The notes: generated by a model from the sequence alone, not told the origin. 10,286 bases of DNA from Cephalothrix spiralis (GCA_032353305.1 JAUCNG010411025.1:1-10286); one strand, 5' to 3'. Positions 1 to 8,155 are shown, numbered from the stretch's first letter. A program made the numbers and translations.

Positions 1-14
1 GTGTAATTTCAATT

Positions 15-312
15 GTACGTACTTTATGAATGAGTATATCCCTTTCTATGCGAAGGAGCGATATTTCATACATATTTTGTATTACTAATTTTTAACTAAT
101 TCATTTACCGTATTAAAACCTTTTGTAGTTGTAAATAAAAAAGGCTTGCATTTTTACAGTTTAAAAATATTTTATTGTTTATAATGGAACTTTTAGACAT
201 TTGGGGGGGCCGGGGGGTCACCGAAACCGACGTACTAACTGCGTACATGAGGGGAGGGGGGTCAGAAAATCGGCAAATCCGAGCGTACATACTTTATGGA
301 CGCTCCCTTATA
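15..312. mobile_element. G-rich DNA-transposon remnant with repeated termini
   Basis: The segment 284-309 (starting GTACATACTTTATGGA, then CGCTCCCTT) repeats directly the sequence at 15-46 (GTACGTACTTTATGAA, then CCCTT). A partly inverted form (GAAGGAGCG followed by ATAC) sits at 52-71. This suggests the end of one element next to a short second copy of about 260 bp. Inside are long G runs: G7 at 203-209, G6 at 212-217, G4 at 251-254 and G6 at 256-261. From memory, a TACTTTATGGACGCTCCC-like end preceded by runs of G is recurrent in invertebrate DNA transposons, but I cannot name the family. No transposase frame remains. The reading frame across 105-290 is low-complexity and is not treated as a gene. 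Confidence 0.4.
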
Positions 313-1360
313 TAAAAAATGAATATTTTACAGTTGATAATGCTATTTTGAGACAAGTCATCATTGATAAATAATGATGTTCTTCCTTCTTATCTCAAAT
401 TAAAAACAGCGGGCGACGGTGATTATGATCCGGTTTCATGCTTTATTACACCTAGTTATTGACCAGTATTCTCTTTAGATCGTCACATAATATCAGTCAA
501 ATTAACTGCCTGCAGGTGCATGGCCGGACAGTATTGACTTAATTATGACACGTGCCGCTTTGGTCTATCCCAACGATCCTATTCGATTCTGTTCTATGAA
601 TCCGATGTACTAGTACGTACGGATAAATGAACGTGAGCATGGCAGCCATAATCCATAACGTTAAAAGTAAAAAAAATATTTTATCCTCAGTATTGCACTC
701 CTTAAAATAATAGTCGACAACTCATATTTCAACAATTGATACTAACATCATATATCCAAATTTCAATCCCATAAAATGTCTAATATGATCTATTTATGAG
801 AGAATTCAAATTCTAATATTTTGATAAATGACGTCATTGAGGCTTAGATCTGACTATATGCGATAGCAGTGAAAGAACTCAAACTCAGAAAAAATATAAA
901 AATTAAAAAATAAAATACTCTCATTCGATTTTAATGCCTACCTATGTTCTTAATCTCTTTATAAATATCCCATCTACCTATACAAATTTTTCTTTCTTTC
1001 TTAAAATGCAATTTTTAGCATAAATTGGAACTTTTTGCAATTTTTTTAACTTTTAAATTCGCCTGCAGGTAGGGGTAAAATAAGATTCATTTTTGAAGTA
1101 ACGTTATTTAAATTTCGAATTTTAAGTCTTTTTCTAATCGATATTTTGATTCAAAACAAGACTCCTTTTGGTCAGAAAATAACCCAACACGAATGTAAAA
1201 ACACAGTTATATTACAAATTTACTAAGAAATTTAAACAAAATAATCCAAATATTGTACATTAACAGAAAATTACAACAAATATACCAATTTAGTAAGCAA
1301 TAGAATGGAAAAGATACATTTAACATAAAAATGCCTAATATTACTTCAATTTAACTTAAA
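313..1360. other. AT-rich stretch without a recognisable gene
   Basis: Both strands are dense in stops and I see no conserved domain. The most open piece, about 360-460 on the plus strand, runs roughly 30 codons and has no recognisable motif. Small items present are a GTACTAGTAC palindrome followed by GTACG near 606-620, two CCTGCAGGT motifs near 509 and 1062, and one perfect CRE-type TGACGTCA at 829-836. Confidence 0.6.
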
Positions 1361-1367
1361 TAATTCT

Positions 1368-1448
1368 AACAAAGGACTAATTAGAAAGAACAAAGGACTA
1401 ATCAAAAAGAACAAAGGACTCATCAAAAAGACAAAGGACTAAAAAAAG
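1368..1448. repeat. Short tandem repeat, about 21 bp x 4
   Basis: Four head-to-tail units begin AACAAAGGACT or ACAAAGGACT at 1368, 1389, 1410 and 1431. The first three are 21 bp and the fourth is shorter and degraded into A-rich sequence. The array lies just past the 3' end of the minus-strand zinc-finger pseudogene. Repeats of this size near a Rep gene can act as Rep-binding iterons, but here that is only positional inference. An ordinary minisatellite is just as likely. Confidence 0.8.
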
Positions 1449-1484
1449 ACTCATTTACAATTCTGTTACGCAATGCATATATAT

Positions 1485-2002
1485 CTATGAATCTTCATCA
1501 TCTGTATCATCATCGTCATCATCATCATCATCTTCTTCATCAGTGTTATTTTCTTCATCATCTATTTCATCATCTGTATCATCTTCTTCATTACTTTCAT
1601 TAGCTTGTTCTAACCATTCTTGTCTATCATTTATTCCATGAACATCATGCAAGTGATTTGACAATTTTTTAGTCTTTTACTTTTGCACTTAGGTACAGGA
1701 CAGTCTTTTAATGTTCTGCCTTGTTCCTTTGGTTCGAAATGTTCCGTATCGTCTCCAACAAGAAAATGGGCAGAAAGATGTATCCTGTTTTCTGTAGTAT
1801 TCTTTTCTTTTCATGCAGTGGTACTTTTTCTGTCCATCAGATCTTCATATGCACATGAATACTTTAATAACACTTACCGTTTGATAATTTTATTTTTGTA
1901 TGCATTACCAACAATATTCACAAGTGTCTTCAACAACTTATTATTCATATTCTTCAATACTTCTTTTCTTTCGGAAACTGTACCATCACGTAACTCCTCC
2001 AT
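1485..2002 (-). pseudogene. Broken gene for acidic-tailed C2H2-like zinc-finger protein
   Basis: Read on the minus strand from an ATG at 2002-2000, one frame gives a lysine-rich, probably helical N-terminal segment of 42 codons. It then meets TAA at 1876-1874 and TGA further on. The same frame goes on to a cysteine pair, CPVPKC (codons at 1702-1685). A one-base shortage in a run of six T (1665-1670, plus strand) moves the frame, after which NHLHDVH (ending at 1638) supplies the histidines of a C-x4-C...H-x4-H finger. A tail of almost pure Asp/Glu follows, ending at TAG (1487-1485). The tail is written by an imperfect ATC/TTC microsatellite. GTAAGTG lies exactly over the first stop, and a 93-nt GT...AG segment (1877-1785) would remove both stops without changing frame, so an intron is possible. 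It has no polypyrimidine tract. The frame may have begun upstream, since it stays open for about 10 codons before the ATG. I do not recognise the family; nuclear DNA or RNA binding is a guess. Confidence 0.6.
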
Positions 2003-2055
2003 GACGATATGGTCGTTACAAGTGACAACGTGAGACTAGTTCTTAAGTTATGTAG

Positions 2056-2640
2056 TTGCTGAATCGGCTGGTCAAAACCAAACAGGCTTGCTCGATTGTA
2101 ACAAAGTATACAAAAGATGATCAACTGTACTATCATGTTAATATGTTCAACTCATATACAGCAGAGTATATGACAAAGTTGAGTGGCAGTGATGCAGCAC
2201 CAGTGACATTTAACGATATAAAAGACTTTACACGCATAAAAGATGTTGTACATGGATTGGATAAAGTAAGAAAAGAAGTAACAAAGTATAAAGAAAGTTA
2301 CGAAAAGAATCTACAACGTGGTAAATTACTATATGAAGTGGTGCAGAGTGAATATTCTAATTTCATACTACCTAGAGCAGACCAACAGTGCATTGAATTG
2401 TATACCAAATACCAAAGAAGTATAGAGTCACATCCATTGCAAAAAGAACTGTTAACACATGTAGAGATAGTCAGTGATCGTACTGTTATATGGGTGTATG
2501 GTGCAAGTGGTGGAGAAGGCAAGTCATGGTTTCAAAGATATGTAAAAAGAGTGTATGGTGATCGTAGAGTGTATGCTGGAACATTAGCCAGTAAAGCAGA
2601 TAATGTATTGTCGTTTAAAGATATCTTTCTGTTTAATATT
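2056..2640 (+). pseudogene. Truncated Rep-like superfamily 3 helicase (CRESS-DNA virus type)
   Basis: The open frame runs from after a TAG at 2053 to a stop at 2661, but its last codons lie inside the inserted foldback. There is no ATG at its head; the first is at 2143, so the 5' part is missing. Key motifs: WVYGASGGEGKSWF at about residues 146-159 contains the P-loop GxxxxGKS of SF3 helicases, in the W-x-Y-G context usual for Rep proteins of circular single-stranded DNA viruses. DIFLFNI (189-195) fits Walker B, with Asn where Asp is usual. EYMTK (37-41) could be the YxxK nicking motif, about 110 residues before the P-loop as in Rep, though the HUH histidines are not found. Everything after Walker B is lost at the foldback insertion. 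Rep nicks and unwinds viral DNA in rolling-circle replication; this copy cannot, given both missing ends. I favour an endogenised viral or Rep-bearing element fragment. Family-level certainty is good, host or virus group unknown. Confidence 0.72.
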
Positions 2641-3263
2641 GCAAGCCTAGGTGATTTTTAATTGTTAAAAAATTCAATTTTATATAAATCGCACAAATAG
2701 CAGTTTTTTGTACATTAGGAGACCAAATTTTGCAGTTAACATTTGAATATTTGACTGAAATTTTTTTTACACATAAAATGAAGGTCAATAAGATGACTAG
2801 AGGTTGAATTCAGAAAAAAACATTCCCGCGGGCCCGAAGTTTTTTTTTGTAATTTTGGTAATTTCTTAATTACCAGAATTAAAGGCTTTATTTTTTAGAA
2901 TTTTTTTTTATTTGATGCATAAGCAAACTTATTAAGACCAGTTGAGCATTACTAAACCATTAAAATACATTTTTTCTAAAAAAAAAAGCCTTAACTTCCG
3001 GTAATTAAGAAATTACCGAAATTACAACAAAAAAGTTTTAATTTATATATTTTATACGGGCCCGCGGAAATGTTTTTTTCTGAAATCAACCTCTAGTTAT
3101 CTTATTGACATTCATTTTATGTGTAAAAAAATTTCAGTCAAATATTCAAATGTTAACTGCAGAATTTGGTCTCCTAATGTACAAGAACTGCTATTTTTTT
3201 TATTTATATAAACAAAAAAAAATGAATTTTTTGACAATCAAAAGTCACCTATAGGCTTCAGCA
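2640..3263. mobile_element. 624-bp foldback (long inverted-repeat) element
   Basis: Two long arms (about 2640-2905 and 2970-3263) are near-perfect reverse complements, leaving a loop of only about 60 bp. Both arms share GCCTA..AGGTGA at the tip, GTACATTAGGAGACCAAATT, CAGTTAACATTTGAATATTT and CGCGGGCCCG. The right arm has roughly 22 bp (after GGGCCCG) missing from the left. Each arm also carries its own small hairpin, GGTAATT-TCTT-AATTACC or its partner. TTAATAT flanks both tips (2633-2639 and 3264-3270), which fits a 7-bp target duplication. There is no transposase, so it is a non-autonomous foldback or MITE. It interrupts the Rep-like frame. The superfamily is not assignable from the tips. 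Confidence 0.87.
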
Positions 3264-3357
3264 TTAATATATCCTAAAAATATACGCATCCCATATTATT
3301 ATTAACTTGATAAAGCTAAACGTAACCCTTCCGTTGACTTATAATAGGCTAAAAACT

Positions 3358-3388
3358 CAGTGGTCTAATGATTTTGCACACCACTGTA
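3358..3388. mobile_element. Tc1/mariner-like terminal repeat, single end
   Basis: The sequence GATTTTGCACACCACTG followed by TA reads, on the other strand, as a terminus beginning CAGTGGTGTGCAAAATC. This matches the style of Tc1/mariner ends next to a TA target. A 7-bp CAGTGGT/ACCACTG inverted pair bounds the 29-bp piece. The element would extend leftward, but no partner end is seen between 1 and 3350, so it is a lone or truncated terminus. Confidence 0.5.
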
Positions 3389-3421
3389 TATATTTTTTTA
3401 ATTTTTCTATGTTTTTGCCAG

Positions 3422-3502
3422 GACGACTCACCAAACGACCGTATGGTTTTCGAGGAGTTCCTGGTTATATTTTATGTACATAGTTTTTTTTCTATATCAT
3501 AA
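3422..3502 (+). CDS. Candidate 3'-terminal exon ending in an EF-hand
   Basis: A T-rich tract (about 3391-3417) ends in GCCAG (3417-3421), a good splice acceptor. The next codon onward reads DDSPNDRMVFEEFL, then a hydrophobic stretch and a TAA at 3500-3502, 26 codons in all. The first 12 residues fit an EF-hand calcium loop: Asp1, Ser3, Asn5, hydrophobic Met8, Glu12, then Phe-Leu as in the exiting helix. The usual Gly at position 6 is Asp. A polyA signal follows 60 bp later. This fits the last exon of an EF-hand protein (calmodulin or troponin-C superfamily in the broad sense) whose earlier exons lie upstream of the transposon-filled intron or outside the window. The family is not identifiable from one loop. 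The alternative is a chance match or a dead exon; the shortness keeps confidence moderate. Confidence 0.42.
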   Translation, partial: DDSPNDRMVFEEFLVIFYVHSFFSIS

Positions 3503-3562
3503 CTTTAGTATTTGTAAATACATTGTTATATTATATAAGTGCCCCGTACATAAAATAGAACA

Positions 3563-3568
3563 AATAAA
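3563..3568 (+). promoter_or_regulatory. Polyadenylation signal AATAAA
   Basis: AATAAA lies 60 bp after the stop of the EF-hand exon candidate, followed by GTGATTGATTGATC. An 11-bp inverted pair, ATTTTATGTAC (3469-3479) and GTACATAAAAT (3546-3556), brackets the stop codon and 3' UTR and could fold the transcript end. An AATAAA followed by an ATTG repeat can also end a non-LTR retrotransposon, so this may be a retroelement tail instead. Confidence 0.45.
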
Positions 3569-4179
3569 GTGATTGATTGATCAATCATATACTACAGCGA
3601 AACAAATACCAAAATCGATACGTTAGATCAATATTTAGAAGAGAAAAAAAATTCAAAAAAAAAATCAATAAAAAAAATCGATATTCCTTATTCTGTAACC
3701 GCACTTCAATTCCGCGCACGTATATACCATATACCATATACTTATCTCGCCGTAACTGTCTTAATTAGTAAAGCTATGCCCATAATTAGTATACCTACCA
3801 TAGAACAATAGGACCCCATCCAAAACAGCCCCTTACTCATAACACGCGCCGTATCTGTCAACCGGAACCACCAGCTGCCCACCCGCATTTTTCATTTCTA
3901 CCAGCATAACAATTTCCGTGACCTATAATTGCCCTTTAGCTACCAGCATAAAAATTTCTGTGACGTATTTTGACTACTCATTTTTTTAACTACTGCCTAA
4001 TTTTATTTTGTCCCAGGATTAAAGTGCCTTACTACTCCAAACAGTATCCATTACACAAAGAAAAAAGTCCTGTACGTTTTGTTTCACTTTCGAACTGTAT
4101 ATTGTGGCACTTTGATCATATTGAGTACTTAGTGAGCAACAATTCAGTCCCATAAAGAAAATACTAGAGAATTAAAAAT

Positions 4180-4199
4180 ACCAGTCTATTTAGACTGGT
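4180..4199. repeat. Perfect 8-bp-arm hairpin
   Basis: ACCAGTCT and AGACTGGT are exact reverse complements separated by ATTT. There is no T-run after it and no neighbouring gene, so nothing assigns it a function. Confidence 0.8.
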
Positions 4200-4250
4200 T
4201 ATAAGAACCGAAACAAATTGTTATTATTCGTGACTTGTATCACATTTAGA

Positions 4251-4297
4251 TGGTAGGGGAGAGTGGGGCTAGTTGGACCGGGGCAAGTCGAACCAGT
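4251..4297. mobile_element. G-rich possible transposon terminus
   Basis: GGTAGGGGAGAGTGGGGC is followed by two imperfect 15-bp copies, GGGGCTAGTTGGACC and GGGGCAAGTCGAACC. Sequences of the form GGGGAGAGTGGGGCAAGTTGG recur at the ends of dispersed repeats in animals; this is from memory and unverified. No matching inverted partner is visible in the window. Confidence 0.3.
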
Positions 4298-4895
4298 GGC
4301 GATAGCTACTAAACTCGTATACAGATGATGGTTTGCTTTATCATGCAAATTACTCATTCCTTCGCGCACCTTACCACGTGGTTACTTCTGATATTTACAC
4401 AAGTATGGCAAGAATATTCAGATAAATCACTTTTTCTAACACTTAAGTAACTTTTTCATGTATAATCTAATGTGATATTGTGCAATGAAATGCACTGATG
4501 TATATTTTTGTTAACGAATTCCACACAAACACCAAAAGGTTGTAAGAAACTTGCACAATCAGATGATCCGTCCGTCGAGATACCGACAATTTTACGACAT
4601 CACATTCGATCGTTTCGTCACCGGAAGCATCAATTATCTTGTTAGATATCAGCACATTTGAATTCCCATTCGTTTGTGGCTGGCAGATACGGGAAGGTGC
4701 CCGTAACTAAATGAATTCAATTTTTAATTTTTATGTCTGAGACATCCGTAACAAATATAAATGTAGAAAAAACGAAATTCTATTACATCATAATTTGCTG
4801 AGACGATGAAGTTTAGAAATTGTGATTGCGGCAATGTCCGCCAATATTTCACGTCTGCAGACAATCGGCGGCGTAAAGTAGCCTCCGTCGAGGAA

Positions 4896-5638
4896 CTTAT
4901 ACGCCGAGGCTGAAATTTTTTTTGAGCTGCCTCAAAATTTTTGGGGTATGCCGACGTATTTTTCATAGATTAGGCATACGTTAGGCATAAGCTAGACATA
5001 CGTTAGACATACCTTATGAATACGCTCGACATACGTTAAATACATCAGAGGTAAGTTATTTTTGAATAAATATATACCGTACAGCTAAGATCAGCTAACG
5101 TATTGATAACCTATGAGTAACTTACATCTAACTTATATCGGATATCTGCAAAGTTAAGCATAAGTCGTCGAGAACGCGGGAAAAACGCTGTCATAAGTTA
5201 TACGTAAGTTAGGGATAGGTTACTAATAGGTTTGACATACGTTATCTATACGTTCAATACGTTATGGATATACGCCTAATATATTTAAGTTTTAAACGCT
5301 TTTTGAGCATTTGCCATCGTCTTGACATTCTTTTATAATTTTCCAATCCCTCGATATAAGTTTCTGTAAAATGGCAAAAAACTTAAAGGTTAGATGTAAG
5401 TTACTCATACGTTAGCTTTAAGTTACTCATACGTTAGCTGTACGGTATATTTCTATCCGAACGTTTCTTGAAATATATCAGTAACTTACCTCTAACGTAT
5501 TTAACGTATGTCTAGCGTATGATATGCCTAACGTATGTCTAGAGTACGTCTAGCGTATACCTAACCTATGAAGAGAACGTCGACATACGCCCAAAATATT
5601 AAAGCATGCTCCAAAGTTTTTTCGTTCTCGGCGTATAA
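4896..5638. mobile_element. Large imperfect inverted-repeat element with ACGTTAG subrepeats
   Basis: The left arm (about 4896-5132, beginning CTTATACGCCGAG) and right arm (about 5389-5638, ending CTCGGCGTATAA) are imperfect reverse complements. Shared landmarks in order are TATACGCCGAG, GTATGCCGACG or GTATGTCGACG, CATACGTTAAATAC, AGAGGTAAGTTA, ATATACCGTACAGCTAA and ATGAGTAACTTACATCTAAC. Both arms are built of short degenerate repeats of CATACGTTAG. The 5133-5388 spacer and the 5639-5755 right flank hold more of the same, including a nested pair (CGCTGTCATAAGTTATACG near 5187 against its complement near 5632-5653). The right flank ends near GACAGGGCC (5749-5757). No coding frame exists. This is a foldback or MITE-like element with subterminal repeats; its outer boundaries are uncertain and the left end may reach about 4830. 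Confidence 0.72.
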
Positions 5639-5808
5639 CAACTTATGACAGCGTATGTCTAACGTATAGAAAGCTACCCCTAACGTACACCAGCGTGTTG
5701 GTGAAAATTCTAAAACGTCGGCATACGTTACTCTATACGTCGTAATGTGACAGGGCCTTAACACTTTAAGTCTCTTTTACACCTTGTATATCTTGTAAAC
5801 AGTGTCCC

Positions 5809-5967
5809 GACGTTTGCCGAAGTTGAATCGGCTATGTATAAATACAACCTGTATTATGGTAATAAGGCCTTCCGAAGTGAGTTTATTTCATAACGAGGCA
5901 ATTTGCCGACAGTTGTCGACATTCAATCGGCTATGTAATACAGCCTGTATGAGGTCTTCCGAAGTAA
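5809..5967. repeat. Two-copy direct repeat, 99-bp period
   Basis: Copy one (5809-5880) and copy two (5902-5967) share TTGCCGA, AATCGGCTATGTA, ACCTGT or GCCTGTAT, and CTTCCGAAGT. The AATCGGCTATGTA blocks start 99 bp apart, so a plus-strand frame starting after 5801 stays open through both copies to a stop at 5993. That frame has only a GTG start and no known domain, so I read this as a decayed tandem satellite and not a gene. Confidence 0.75.
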
Positions 5968-5993
5968 GGTTTCCCTTAAAAATCAAAGCCTAA

Positions 5994-7640
5994 GGTGCGT
6001 TCGTTCAGATTATCGCCAAAATTTGACGACATATAAGTGTGTAATTTTGGAGCACATTCATGGACCGAATTCAAAAGTCTGCGACGTCATTTGAAGCAAT
6101 TGTTGACTGTTCGGCATTCTTTTAGTCGAAAAAGACTGTTTGCGACGAATTTTGACTTTTGAGAACCCTCTAAAACAGAACACAAATACTGACTTAAATG
6201 ATTTGAAAATGTTTAAAAATGCGCTAAAAGATGTTAAATACAAGGAATATTACATACCTTTGTCTCCGGGTATAAGATATTTACTTATTCATAGTAAAAA
6301 ACGCACTTCTTTATAACTAAATTTTTAATAACTCATATCAAACTTGGCTTCTGACACAATATTGTCAAGGGTGTTTCTCACATACTGTAAAAGTTACATT
6401 ATTTTTTGAAAATATTAACCTGTGTACTTTGGGGGTCAAAATGTGTCAGGTCTGTCGATTCGTTAATTAAGGAATTGTGGCTTCGCATGTAATTTGAAAC
6501 GTTGAGTAGAAATACCCCTTTGAATAAAAAATTCATAAATGTTTTACAAAAATTTTAAAGGAAATCTGTAATAGATGATATAAGAACTTATTTTCCTAAC
6601 AACATACTCTTGGTGGAAATTAAGTGGTTGCGAACTTCATTTTCCGTGTCGGTATTGCCCCCAAGTCCATCTTAGAAGAGGGGTGAATTCACGATATTTC
6701 CCCATATGGAGCCAAAGTCTTTCTTAGAGACAAAGAGATTTATGTATTTCATTGTAAATATTGAAGTGAATCGAATAGACGGGGTAAGCATTTTGAATTA
6801 TTTCTTTGAACTATCGCTAAAATGTTGACCATTCGTTCTATCCATTCTTGCCTATAGGGAAGAGGGAAACGGGTACGTTCTGCAGTGCTCTTCACATTCA
6901 ATAGTTGGTATTCGACCACATTAATTGTATTACGATGCTCGAATATTCGAGCGAAAAGGATTTTCGCGCCGTCACCTAACCAATATATTTTATGCACGAT
7001 AAATGGAAAATAATGGGGCAATTATCCAGACTACACTCACTACAGTTCCGTTCTACTATTTTGATGTCACAAATAGTTGGCCTACTATACCGTATGTTGG
7101 GGGTTCCGGGTCACTTTTATTATTCATACAAACCGCGACTCTCTATGACATTCATAGTACTATCTCTGAACAAATTTGCACCAAATTGTTTTTTAATTGA
7201 AGTGAAAATCTTTCGAGTGATCACTCGCAGTGATTTGAGTCACAATATGACGTCACATAACCATTAGGCCTATATGTTTTACATAAAGTTAGATATCGGT
7301 TTCAAAATAATTTTTGAATCGTAAAAAGAGAGTTCTTGCTTTTAAAAGACTATAAAAAAGGCTGTATTCATATTTACGAATACCTTAGCAGTATTATGAT
7401 ATAAATGGATGTTTTGGAATCCGGTAATTGTTTTGGAAAAGTACTGGCACGCCGCGTTGTTTTGTCTAATGAATCGACCAAACCACGCAAAACCATTACC
7501 AGAACAAGGCCAAAAATTAACCAGATAACAAGATGTTAACTTACCACGAATTCACCACCATTCACGCTATCTAATGATATTGTAATCATTTAATCTCGTA
7601 TGCTGCCATTAAACTTAACGCCAAGCATGTTAAAGGTTAT
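5994..7640. other. Long non-coding stretch, no gene recognised
   Basis: No domain, splice-bounded exon or repeat array is convincing here. A minus-strand frame of 90 codons at 6749-7021 is open but lacks an ATG until near its end and shows no motif. Short palindromes are present: CGAGTGATCACTCG at 7214-7227 (perfect, 14 bp) and ATCGCG-AGCGAG-CGCGAT at 7639-7656. One TGACGTCA lies at 7248-7255. Confidence 0.5.
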
Positions 7641-7653
7641 CGCGAGCGAGCGC

Positions 7654-7880
7654 GATTCTAATAGAAATGGGTACTTAGGCTGCATTGGATAACCCTATCA
7701 AATCCGTAATCATTCAAAAAATGTATTTCCGTATAGGTTATTCAAAGTTTCAGAAGAGTTTATAGAATCTTTAGAGCTAAATACAAATGTTGGAAATGAC
7801 GTTTTGGTGACGTCACCACAATGCTGACGTCATGATCATTTGTAATTTATCGCTAGTAAAGTACCCATTTCTAGTGATTC
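7654..7880. mobile_element. Small inverted-repeat (MITE-like) element with CRE motifs
   Basis: The left arm at 7654-7674 (ending AGAAATGGGTAC) is an imperfect inverse of the right arm at 7861-7880 (GTACCCATTTCTA...GATTC). The 186 bp between them are non-coding and include GGTGACGTCACC (7806-7817, a perfect 12-bp palindrome) and a second TGACGTCA at 7825-7832. No clear target duplication was found, and the right arm is itself part of an 85-bp tandem duplication, so the boundary is provisional. Confidence 0.5.
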
Positions 7881-8030
7881 GGTATTACCGGGTACATTAA
7901 ATCGATAAAAAGCTCAGTACCGTGATTAATATATGTGTTGTAATAGTACCCATTTCTAGTGATTCGGTATTACCGGGTACATTAAATCGATAAAAAGCTC
8001 ATACCGTGATTAATTATATGTGTTGTAATA
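7861..8030. repeat. 85-bp tandem duplication
   Basis: Units at 7861-7945 and 7946-8030 are each 85 bp and differ only by two single-base indels (CTCAGTACC versus CTCATACC, and TTAATATATG versus TTAATTATATG). Each unit contains GTACCC and GGGTAC as an internal inverted pair, with CGGTATTACCG between them. Such low divergence points to a recent duplication compared with the decayed repeats nearby. Confidence 0.95.
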
Positions 8031-8155
8031 GTTTTAAATGAGTTTATTCATGCATCTTTTTAGGTAGGCCCGAGGGGGACATCACTCCCACTTTTGGTGT
8101 ACAGTAATAAAATATTAAATATATTAAATACATATTAAAATATTAAATACGTATT

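Larger units (their letters stand above)
3580..4890. other. Non-coding stretch, no gene recognised
   Basis: The frames here are short and compositionally random. Contents that can be named are the hairpin at 4180-4199 and the G-rich terminus at 4251-4297, listed separately. A pair of near-identical phrases, CAGCATAACAATTTC and CAGCATAAAAATTTC followed by TGTGAC or CGTGAC, occurs around 3901-3920 and 3942-3963. This is a small direct duplication with a period of about 40 bp. Confidence 0.55.

Noticed and set aside
1491-1592. ATC/TTC trinucleotide run as an independent microsatellite
   Set aside because: It is in frame with and downstream of the zinc-finger motif on the minus strand and ends at a stop, so it is better explained as the acidic tail, although slippage may have enlarged it.
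1683-2033. Plus-strand open frame of about 116 codons
   Set aside because: It lies antisense to the zinc-finger pseudogene, whose minus-strand frame carries recognisable Cys/His spacing and the acidic tail. The plus frame has no motif.
5045-5056. GAGGTAAGT as a real splice donor
   Set aside because: It lies in the arm of the large foldback, recurs inverted in the other arm, and has no open frame leading into it.
6749-7021. Minus-strand 90-codon open frame
   Set aside because: It begins with TTG, has no ATG until near its end, lacks splice-site support and shows no domain. It remains a weak exon candidate only.
6992-7267. Overlapping plus-strand frames of 65 and 91 codons
   Set aside because: Two frames compete over the same bases, neither has a motif, and both overlap the minus-strand open frame in part.
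7880-7980. GGTATTAC in the 85-bp units as a circovirus-type origin nonamer
   Set aside because: It lacks the A required by the NANTATTAC consensus, and the stem is part of an ordinary tandem duplication.
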